A DNA stretch of 39,853 nt from Chloroflexota bacterium (lineage in GTDB: Bacteria > Chloroflexota > Limnocylindria > QHBO01), in NCBI GenBank assembly GCA_013816405.1, contig JACDEL010000009.1, forward strand, positions 1-39,853. Direction: 5' to 3'. Shown here piece after piece: positions 33,537 to 39,853 of the stretch. A program made the position numbers and the translations under genes. The notes beneath the pieces were generated by a model. It ran no database searches. It worked only from the letters and a program-made list of their open reading frames with translations, and was not told where the DNA came from. Numbering within the stretch: the first letter of the stretch is position 1; every line of letters starts with the position of its first letter.

Positions 33537-34940
33537 TCAGGTTCCGGTGCCGGGGTCATACAATTCGGCTGAGGCCAAGGCGTCATTTGGGCTCCCTCGC
33601 TGGCCGCCCACCACCAGAACGGTGCCGTCGGCTAGCAGTGTGGCGGTGTGACTCTGACGGCCTGCTATCAAGCTTGCCGTGGCGGTCCAGATTCCAGTGC
33701 TCGGGTCATACAGCTCGGCGGAGGCCGAGCCATCGATACCATTGGCAGCGGTGCCGCCAGTGGCCAGCACTCGCCCATCGGGCAGCAAGGTGGCGACGTA
33801 CGCCTGCCGCCCAGCGGACATGCTGCCAGTGGCCTTCCACGTCCCACTGCGGGGGTCGTACAGCTCGGCTGACTTCAGCGATGGGTCGCTCCTGGCCCCG
33901 CCGCCCGCCACGAGCACGTCGCCTCCGGCAAGCAACGTAGCGGTAGGCGACGTTCGCTCCGTGGTCATGCTGCCGGTGACGCTCCACGTCCCGGTGGCGG
34001 GGTCGTACAGCTCAGCGGAGGCCTGAAATTCACCGATGTCCGAGTCCGACGCCCCAAACCGCACGCCACCTGCCACCAGCACATTGCCATCGTTTAGCAG
34101 GGTGGCGGTTTGAGATTCGCGGGCCGTGGCCATGCTCCCGGTCGGGCTCCACGTCCCGGTGGCGGGGTCGTAGAGCTCAGCGGAGGCGAGCGTTGTACCC
34201 TGGCCAGAGACGGAGGCGTCATTGCCGCCCGCCACGAGGACCTTGCCATCCGCTAGGAGTGTGGCGGTGCCCCATCTGCGTGCGGTCGTCATGCTGCCAG
34301 TGACGCTCCACGTCCCCGTGCTCGGGTCGTATAGCTCCGCCGAGGAAAGAGCCGCCGGCTGGCTGTACCCGCCAGCGACAAGGACCTTCCCGTCGGCCAG
34401 CAGGGTGGCAGTCTGATGCTCGCGTGCAGTCGTCAGGCTGCCGGTCACGTTCCACCTACCGGTAAGTGGGTCGTACAGCTCAGCCGATGCCAGCAAACCG
34501 ATGTAGGCGTTACCGCCCACCACCAGGACCTTGCCATCTTCGAGCAGCGTTGAGGTGTGGTATTCACGCGTCGTGGCGAGGCTCCCGGTGGCGCTCCACG
34601 CCGCAGCCCTCGGGGGAGACTCAGTCGGCTGCGCCGAAGGGCTCACGACTCCCGGCTGACTCGGGTTCGGCGAGTCGGACGGCGCTCCAATCGGCGGACC
34701 GCGGGTGATGTCGACCACGACGAAGGCAACCAGGCCGACGGCCAGGATCAGCACCGCGGCGGCGGCGATCTTCGCGAAGTTGGACATGGTGCTGTACCTC
34801 CACGACACGCCCCAGACGCGTCGCTGCTTGGTGCCATCGATCATCTCGAGCGCCGTGTCGAGCACGCGGTCGGGAACAACCGTGGGCCCCTCCTCGAACC
34901 AACGGTCGAGAACGTGCTGGATGTCAGGCTTGTTCTTCAC
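33537..34940 (-). CDS. Membrane-anchored seven-bladed Kelch protein, probable anti-sigma factor
   Basis: 467-aa protein starting GTG 34940, overlapping the sigma factor gene by 17 bases. Residues 1-50 are cytoplasmic (DIQHVLDRWFEEGPTVVPDR), residues ~54-76 form one membrane helix (KIAAAAVLILAVGLVAFVVV), then a Pro/Ser-rich linker leads to seven Kelch repeats of ~49 residues, each ending SAELYDP-x-TG-x-W. The propeller would be outside the cell. The sequence ends exactly at the end of the seventh repeat (YDPGTGT). Translational overlap with an ECF sigma gene and the cytoplasmic tail plus helix plus sensor layout suggest an anti-sigma factor whose propeller senses an external signal. The short N-terminal part does not show the canonical zinc-binding HxxxCxxC motif. 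Confidence 0.85.
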   Translation of the reverse strand: MKNKPDIQHVLDRWFEEGPTVVPDRVLDTALEMIDGTKQRRVWGVSWRYSTMSNFAKIAAAAVLILAVGLVAFVVVDITRGPPIGAPSDSPNPSQPGVVSPSAQPTESPPRAAAWSATGSLATTREYHTSTLLEDGKVLVVGGNAYIGLLASAELYDPLTGRWNVTGSLTTAREHQTATLLADGKVLVAGGYSQPAALSSAELYDPSTGTWSVTGSMTTARRWGTATLLADGKVLVAGGNDASVSGQGTTLASAELYDPATGTWSPTGSMATARESQTATLLNDGNVLVAGGVRFGASDSDIGEFQASAELYDPATGTWSVTGSMTTERTSPTATLLAGGDVLVAGGGARSDPSLKSAELYDPRSGTWKATGSMSAGRQAYVATLLPDGRVLATGGTAANGIDGSASAELYDPSTGIWTATASLIAGRQSHTATLLADGTVLVVGGQRGSPNDALASAELYDPGTGT

Positions 34941-35532
34941 GCTCGGCCTCCTCAATCGGCAGGCCCCGCGCGTCGGCCTCGAGAGCGGCACGCATGGCGC
35001 GGTGCGCGTAATGCAGTCGTGAACGAGCTGTCCCCGCAGGTATCCCGAGTGTCTCGGCAATGTCCGTCGGTGATAGCCCAATGTAGTGATGCATCACCAG
35101 GATCGCCCGCTGCTCCGGCGGCAGGCGACGAAAGCCACGCTCGAGCTGATCGCGGTCCCCGACCGAGATGATGTCGTCGCGTCGGCTCGGCTCATCGGGG
35201 AGCAGGGTCACGACACTGGCGTTCCATCGCCGCGCCCGCTTTGACTCCTCGTAACAGACCCTGACCAGCACACGACGCAGCCAGGCCTCAAAGCGAGCCG
35301 GATCGCGGAGTGTCGGCAGCTCTCGCCAGGCGATCACCAACGCTTGCTGCACGGCATCCTCAGCTCGCTCGTAGTCCCGCAGGATTCGGTGCGCGACAGC
35401 GAAGAGCCAATCGCCGTGCAGGCGCGCGAGGAGGCCGAAGGCTTCCTTGTCGCCGTGCCGTGCCTGCTCAACGAGGTCCCGATCCATCTCCCGCCGTCCT
35501 GTGGGCATGCCAGATGGCACATCACCCTTCAT
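34924..35532 (-). CDS. ECF (extracytoplasmic function) RNA polymerase sigma factor
   Basis: About 187-202 aa depending on the start. Region 2 is RHGDKEAFGLLARLHGDWLF with the promoter -10 recognition helix DAVQQALVIAWRELPTLRDP; region 4 is RGFRRLPPEQRAILVMHHYI followed by the helix-turn-helix LSPTDIAETLGIPAGTARSR. ATG 35532 and ATG 35487 (MDRDLVEQARHGD) are both possible; family similarity begins at the latter. No clear ribosome site or leaderless box stands before either. The Kelch gene overlaps its 3' end, giving a two-gene sigma/anti-sigma unit that probably responds to an extracellular signal. Confidence 0.93.
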   Translation of the reverse strand: MKGDVPSGMPTGRREMDRDLVEQARHGDKEAFGLLARLHGDWLFAVAHRILRDYERAEDAVQQALVIAWRELPTLRDPARFEAWLRRVLVRVCYEESKRARRWNASVVTLLPDEPSRRDDIISVGDRDQLERGFRRLPPEQRAILVMHHYIGLSPTDIAETLGIPAGTARSRLHYAHRAMRAALEADARGLPIEEAEREEQA

Positions 35533-35666
35533 TGAGGGGCTCGCGCGCAAACTCGTTCAATTCTCGGTGGGGCGGCGGGCCGGAGGACTAGAATCGGCCC
35601 CGCGCAGATGAGCGTTCTGAATAAAATTGCGAACGCTCGATGCACCGAGTCTAAGGGAGCATCACC

Positions 35667-35753
35667 GTGCCGAACCTGATCTGGATCATCATCGTCGTGC
35701 TGGTCGTCCTTGCCCTGCTCGGGTACTTCGGACGTGGCCGCTTCCGCGGGTAG
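35667..35753 (+). CDS. 28-aa single-helix membrane peptide
   Basis: GTG 35667 to TAG 35751-35753, preceded by GGGAG eight bases upstream. The product is one hydrophobic helix (NLIWIIIVVLVVLALLGYF) followed by a basic tail (GRGRFRG). Near-identical short hydrophobic peptides with a GRGR-type tail occur in many actinobacterial and chloroflexotal genomes, which is why I accept it despite its length. It is isolated between the sigma gene and the PPC gene. A role in membrane quality control or as a small subunit is unknown. Confidence 0.55.
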   Translation: MPNLIWIIIVVLVVLALLGYFGRGRFRG

Positions 35754-35772
35754 CGATCGGAGGGCGTGAGCC

Positions 35773-36201
35773 CTACCAGAGGGCGAGGCCCGTCACCTCA
35801 TCGGGCGTTCGGATGAGCTCGACGCCGGTCATCTCGCGGATCGTGATTTCCGCCACGAAGACCTCGCATCCTCGCACGAGATGGCCGCCGACGGCCGCTC
35901 CGCTGCGGTCGCCGAAGGTCGCATGCGCATGCAGGAAGGGCAGATCGTCGCGCATCGAGACGTTCCCGACGAAGCCGGTGATCTCGTGGTGCCCGGTGCT
36001 CTCGAGCTCCAGGTAGCGGCGGTCGTTCTGCTCGTAGTAGGCAAACGCGGCATGCTTCACGGCGCCGATGGCGCACACCCACGCCGCGCGCACGTCGTGC
36101 TCCACGCACACCCGCTCGATCTCCTCGACGAGGTCGTCCCCCGTCTCGAGGCGACCAACCCAGATACGGCCGGGAGCGGCCTCCCAGAATCGCCCAGCCA
36201 T
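35773..36201 (-). CDS. PPC/DUF296-domain protein
   Basis: 142-aa PPC (plants and prokaryotes conserved) domain, a trimeric fold with a central beta sheet. Characteristic segments are GRIWVGRLETGDDLVEEIER, GAVKHAAFAYY, STGHHEITGFVGNVSMRDD and the histidine pair in LHAHATFGDRSGAAVGGHL, which may bind metal. In plants the domain follows an AT-hook; here it stands alone, as in most bacteria. ATG 36201 has AGGAGGG seven bases upstream. It follows the FtsX permease gene by 17 bases, so it is probably the third gene of that operon. Confidence 0.88.
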   Translation of the reverse strand: MAGRFWEAAPGRIWVGRLETGDDLVEEIERVCVEHDVRAAWVCAIGAVKHAAFAYYEQNDRRYLELESTGHHEITGFVGNVSMRDDLPFLHAHATFGDRSGAAVGGHLVRGCEVFVAEITIREMTGVELIRTPDEVTGLALW

Positions 36202-36218
36202 CGGCCTACCCTCCTTAT

Positions 36219-38759
36219 CTATTCGTGATGTGCGATCGTGCGCACGATTGGAATGCGGGCGGCAAGGCGCGCGGGATACAGCCCCGCCAAGGCGGCCACC
36301 CCGGTGCCAAGCAGCACGACGCTGATCAGCAGCGGCCACGGGATGGCCAGGCCCGCCCCAAAGTCTCGAGACGCGGTACGACCGACCACAGCCCACGACA
36401 TCAGCACGCCAGTCACGATCGCCGCTATGCCGCCGATGGCGCCCATGATCGATGCCTCGGCCACGACCATCGCCTGCACCTGACCGGTGGTCATGCCGTG
36501 GGAGCGCAGGATCGCGATCTCGCGCGCGCGCTCAAGCACGCTCACACCCAGGGTGTTCACGATCCCAAGGCCGGCGATCACCACCGCGAGCAGCGCGAGC
36601 ACGTCGAAGAGGCCGATCACGCGGTCCAGCGAACGCTCCAGGTCACTCGACAGTCCAGCCGCCGTGAGCAGCTCGGCGGAATCGTCCCTCGCGCGCTGTT
36701 CGAGTGCCGAGCGGAACGCGGCATCGGGAACATCCGCCTGCTTCACGAATGCCCACACCTCAGCGGTGTCGGCTCCGAAGCGCTCGCGCGCATCGGTCAG
36801 GCTGATGAGGAAGGCACCGTCCGCGGACCGGCCCGGAAGCGTATAGGCGATGATCCCCGCCACCCTGAAGACCTGGCTATCCGCACCCGGTTGTGCCAGC
36901 TCCACGGTCGATCCCACGCCGAGGTGGTCTCGCGACGCGACCGGCTCGGAGACGAGGATCGCACCGCCGTCCTGCAATGCCCGGAATGCCTCGTCTCGTT
37001 CGCCGTGGACGAGAATCAGTGAGCCGGTGGCGGAGAAGACGGCCGGGTCGATCCCGGCGACCGATGCCTCCCGCTGCTTGTCGCCCTCGCGGACCACGGC
37101 CGGGAAGTCCGCGATCGGCGTGACGGCGGCCACGCCAGTCACGTTCTCCAGCTCCGGCTGCTGGGTGTCGATGTTGAGCGGCAAGGTGTAGCGGATCGCG
37201 TATCCGCCGGGGAGGACGGAGCCGACCCATCGCTCGGCCGTGGCGCGCGCGCTGTTGGCCACGACGCCCAGTGTCACTACCGCGCTCAGCGCAATGATCA
37301 GGGCGCTGACGGTCAACCCGGTGCGAGCTCGATCGCGTCCGAGGTTTGCCCGGCCAAGCAGCCCCTCCGCGCCGAAGAACCACTCGAATGGCCGGCCCAC
37401 GACGCGGCTGAGCGGCTGGAGCAGGAGCGCGGTGAGCGCGGTGCCCGCGAGCAGGATCGCGAGCGCGAGAGCAATCCCGGGAACGCCGAAGTCGCCTCGG
37501 TCCACCGGGTAGGCCGCGACCCCCAGCAGGACGACCACCAGCTCCAGGATGACGATCCAGCGCAGGCGCCCCCAGAGGGTCCGACCAGGTTGTAATGAGG
37601 GGCGCAGGGCGTCCATGGGCGAGACGCGCGCTGCGGCGGCTGCCGGAAATACCGAGGCCGCGAGCGTGACTGCGATGCCCATGACGAAGGCAATCAGGAG
37701 GGCAAGCGGGTTGATCGGCAGGCCCGTCACCAGCACCGCCCGGGTGCTCCGCAGGAATCCGATGATCAACGCGGCAAAGCCGATGCCCACGGTCAGGCCG
37801 ACCACGCTGCCAATGACCGCAACCACGGCGCCCTGCCGGAGGAAGATGCCCATCACCTGGCGACCGGTCAAGCCAGCGGCCCGCAACAGCCCGATCTCGC
37901 GCGTCTGCTCGCTGAGCGTCATGGCCAGCGTGTTGGCGACCAGGAACGAGCCGACTACCAGGGCCACCAGTCCGAACAGGAATGCGATCCCGGCGAAGCC
38001 CTGTTGGGCCTGGCTGAGCTGGATCTGGGCGTCCGCCAACCGCTCGACGATGAATGGCTCTGCCATGCCGCTGTTCAGAGCCGCCTCGACGTCGCCGCCA
38101 CGGCCCTTATCCACGACCAGGTCCACGAACGTCACCGGCGCATGTGCCTTGAACGCATCGTCGAGGAAGGTGCGGTCGATGACGAGCACGTTGCCCTGCT
38201 GGAGCGCCCCGACCCCCAGGTCGCCGAGCAGCCCCACGATCTTTGCGTGCGGCACGTCGGGGTCTGAGCCGGTGAAGACGAGCTCATCCCCAACCGCGAG
38301 GCCGCGCGCGCTCGCCCAGGCGGCATTCAGGAGAATGTCCTCGGGGTGACCAGGAGATAGGAAGGTGCCCGCCTCCAGGTCGTAGGTTCGGACAGCCTGC
38401 TCAGTTTCCGGATCAACGCCGAGGGCGAGGAGAGGGGCGAAGACCTTCTCGTCGGGCCCGCCGACGGTGGAGGTGTTGATGCGCCGCTCGGCCACCGGCG
38501 CCGCCTCGAGCACGCCCGGGATGCGCCGCATCGTCTCGACCGTGCGAGCAGTGAAGCCGGCCGGGTCGAACGCGCGGACACGCAGCTCGGCCTTGCCCAG
38601 GACCTCCTGGGCAGCCCGCTCGACCGCCTCGCTGGCTGCCTGGTTGGCGAGGAGCGTCCCCGACACGAGGGCCACTCCCAGGGCGACCCCGATGATGGTC
38701 AGCGCGGTCCGGAGGGGCCGCGCCGTGAGGCCACGCCAGGCGAGGGTCGCCAGGCGCAT
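36219..38759 (-). CDS. MacB/FtsX-type ABC transporter permease, two FtsX domains
   Basis: 846-aa protein with the layout helix - large extracytoplasmic domain - three helices - linker - helix - second extracytoplasmic domain - three helices. The N-terminus (LAWRGLTARPLRTALTIIGV) and the FtsX core LAMTLSEQTREIGLLRAAGL, repeated near the end as LGVSVLERAREIAILRSHGM, are typical. Such proteins work with LolD-type ATPases in lipoprotein release, peptide export or envelope signalling. It starts four bases after the ATPase stop. Substrate is not visible; in a single-membrane organism export of peptides or antibiotics is more likely than lipoprotein release. Confidence 0.93.
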   Translation of the reverse strand: MRLATLAWRGLTARPLRTALTIIGVALGVALVSGTLLANQAASEAVERAAQEVLGKAELRVRAFDPAGFTARTVETMRRIPGVLEAAPVAERRINTSTVGGPDEKVFAPLLALGVDPETEQAVRTYDLEAGTFLSPGHPEDILLNAAWASARGLAVGDELVFTGSDPDVPHAKIVGLLGDLGVGALQQGNVLVIDRTFLDDAFKAHAPVTFVDLVVDKGRGGDVEAALNSGMAEPFIVERLADAQIQLSQAQQGFAGIAFLFGLVALVVGSFLVANTLAMTLSEQTREIGLLRAAGLTGRQVMGIFLRQGAVVAVIGSVVGLTVGIGFAALIIGFLRSTRAVLVTGLPINPLALLIAFVMGIAVTLAASVFPAAAAARVSPMDALRPSLQPGRTLWGRLRWIVILELVVVLLGVAAYPVDRGDFGVPGIALALAILLAGTALTALLLQPLSRVVGRPFEWFFGAEGLLGRANLGRDRARTGLTVSALIIALSAVVTLGVVANSARATAERWVGSVLPGGYAIRYTLPLNIDTQQPELENVTGVAAVTPIADFPAVVREGDKQREASVAGIDPAVFSATGSLILVHGERDEAFRALQDGGAILVSEPVASRDHLGVGSTVELAQPGADSQVFRVAGIIAYTLPGRSADGAFLISLTDARERFGADTAEVWAFVKQADVPDAAFRSALEQRARDDSAELLTAAGLSSDLERSLDRVIGLFDVLALLAVVIAGLGIVNTLGVSVLERAREIAILRSHGMTTGQVQAMVVAEASIMGAIGGIAAIVTGVLMSWAVVGRTASRDFGAGLAIPWPLLISVVLLGTGVAALAGLYPARLAARIPIVRTIAHHE

Positions 38760-38763
38760 CGGC

Positions 38764-39510
38764 CTAGAGGCCCAGCGCGGCCAGGCGGGTGATCAGCGGC
38801 CGTGCCTCATGGTCGCGACGCCTGCCCAGCTCGATCTCGTCGCGGATCGTGCCGTCGCGCACGATCAGCACCCGATCGGCGTAGGCCGCGGCTCGCGCGT
38901 CGTGCGTGACCAGCACGATCGTCTGGCCAAGGCGGTCGCACGAGTCCCAGATCAGGTCGAGGATCTCCGTGCCGGTCACGAAGTCGAGGTTCCCCGTCGG
39001 CTCATCGGCCAGGAGGATGGCTGGCTCGTTGGCCAGCGCCCGCGCCAGCGCCACGCGCTGCTGCTCGCCGGCGGAGAGCTGGTCCGGTCGGTGCTTGGCC
39101 TTGTCGGAGAGCCCCACCAGGTCGAGCAGGGCATCCACGCGCTCGCGGTGCGTCGACAGGGAGTCGCCGGCGATCAGGAACGGCAGCGCCACGTTCTCGG
39201 CGACATTCAGCAGCGAGATGAGGTTGAAGAACTGGAAGACGAACCCCGTCTTCTCGCGACGCGTGAGGGTCGCCTCTTCGTCGTTCAGCTGGCTGATATT
39301 CACGCCGTCGATCAGGACGTTGCCCTCGGACGGTCGATCGAGGCCGCCGAGGAGGTGGAGCATCGTCGACTTGCCCGAGCCGGAAGAACCCATGATCGCG
39401 ATGAACTCGCCCTTCGCGACCGAGAGGGAGACGCCTCGCAGAGCGTCGACCGAGCCGTCGCCAAGCGGATAGCGCTTGACGAGGTCGTGCGCTTCGAGAA
39501 TCACGGGCAC
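38764..39510 (-). CDS. LolD/MacB-type ABC transporter ATP-binding protein
   Basis: 248-aa ATPase. Walker A is [10 protein letters not shown], the Q-loop is in VFQFFNLI, the signature is [18 protein letters not shown], Walker B is [13 protein letters not shown] and the H-loop is LVTHDARAA. The DEPTGNLD form and [19 protein letters not shown] are diagnostic of the LolD/MacB branch. GTG 39510 has TAGACT six bases upstream and no Shine-Dalgarno. It is the first gene of a three-gene operon with the FtsX permease and the PPC-domain protein. Confidence 0.95.
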   Translation of the reverse strand: MPVILEAHDLVKRYPLGDGSVDALRGVSLSVAKGEFIAIMGSSGSGKSTMLHLLGGLDRPSEGNVLIDGVNISQLNDEEATLTRREKTGFVFQFFNLISLLNVAENVALPFLIAGDSLSTHRERVDALLDLVGLSDKAKHRPDQLSAGEQQRVALARALANEPAILLADEPTGNLDFVTGTEILDLIWDSCDRLGQTIVLVTHDARAAAYADRVLIVRDGTIRDEIELGRRRDHEARPLITRLAALGL

Positions 39511-39516
39511 CCTGGC

Positions 39517-39522
39517 AGTCTA
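39517..39522 (-). promoter_or_regulatory. Candidate -10 box of the LolD-type operon (leaderless)
   Basis: TAGACT, six bases before GTG 39510, no Shine-Dalgarno. Confidence 0.45.
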
Positions 39523-39551
39523 GCCCGGCGGCTGGAGCCGCTGCAGGCGCC

Positions 39552-39853
39552 TCAGCCGAGGAAGAAGCTGAGCAGCGAGCCGACCACCGTCTCGAAGATG
39601 CCACGATCCGGGGCAGCCGCGGTCTCGACCCGCATGCTGTGAGCGACGCTCGCGTGGGAGGCTGGCGACGAATTTCCATCTGGCCCGAGGCTGGCGAGCA
39701 TTCTCGCCAGGTTCCGTCCCACCTTGGCCTTTGGAGTCGGTTCCGGGGTCGGCGTCGCAGTCTCCACCGGTACCTGTCGCGGTGTGGCGACGGGAAGCGG
39801 CTTCGGCGTCACGACTACGGCGGGCTTTGGCGTCACGACGACCGGCTTGGGGG
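39552..39853 (-). CDS. Proline/threonine-rich protein (5' end beyond window)
   Basis: Only the last ~100 residues are inside the window. They consist of PKPVVVTPKP-type repeats (PKPAVVVTPKPLPVATP), a TPEPTPKAKVGRNLARMLAS stretch, and a short hydrophobic end (FETVVGSLLSFFLG). Such repeats often form an extended linker outside the cell in surface proteins; the N-terminal part needed to identify the protein is missing. It is transcribed in the same direction as the ABC operon, 41 bases before it. Confidence 0.6.
   Translation of the reverse strand, partial: PKPVVVTPKPAVVVTPKPLPVATPRQVPVETATPTPEPTPKAKVGRNLARMLASLGPDGNSSPASHASVAHSMRVETAAAPDRGIFETVVGSLLSFFLG

Overview
The window is GC-rich, gene-dense DNA from a free-living bacterium. 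The gene content (homodimeric pyruvate dehydrogenase E1, DUF2089/DUF4097 operon, many small ECF-type and cyclase-type regulators, NodIJ-like ABC exporters) and a strong habit of leaderless start codons suggest a soil or freshwater Chloroflexota, perhaps the Limnocylindria/Ellin6529 group. That placement is an inference; no rRNA or universal marker is present.

Layout. 1-3369 (minus): a compact sarcosine-oxidase-type operon (alpha, small subunit, beta; beta is cut by the window edge). 3370-3736: a divergent control region with six copies of a 15-bp palindrome. 3737-6335: an ABC-2 exporter (ATPase plus two permeases). 6411-8573: a hypothetical gene, then pgsA and plsY for phospholipid synthesis. 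8619-11303: aceE. 11310-11804: a J-domain/zinc-ribbon protein. 12013-15250: an operon with a 51-aa peptide, a DUF2089 regulator, a DUF4097 protein, a small companion and a broken MFS transporter. 15262-20161: a GH13 glucosidase, a KimA-like transporter and a polytopic membrane protein. 20258-24626: a DUF4242 protein, a class III cyclase/NB-ARC/TPR regulator, a sulfite-oxidase-family enzyme and a small membrane peptide.

24679-33514 is an accessory island built around one intact tRNA-Arg(TCG) gene (28504-28579). Two copies of the 3' part of this tRNA lie to its left (24679, 25715), each followed by the same ~60-bp arm. Two copies of the 5' part lie to its right (31878, 33474), each preceded by the same ~33-bp arm. 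This is the arrangement expected of two nested insertions into tRNA-Arg genes, each element bringing a replacement tRNA. A decayed serine recombinase gene runs straight into the intact tRNA. Cargo includes a secreted protein, two SnoaL-like proteins, a PhzF-like protein, an MFS transporter, and a GNAT and an alpha/beta hydrolase that carry frameshifts.

33537-39853 returns to ordinary gene order, nearly all on the minus strand: an ECF sigma factor translationally overlapped with a membrane-anchored seven-bladed Kelch protein (a probable anti-sigma factor with an external sensor), a 28-aa membrane peptide, a PPC-domain protein, a MacB/FtsX-type permease with its LolD-type ATPase, and a proline-rich protein cut by the right edge.

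Across the window at least twelve genes have a TANNNT box 6-9 nt before the start codon and no Shine-Dalgarno sequence, whereas genes inside operons and several island genes do have one.
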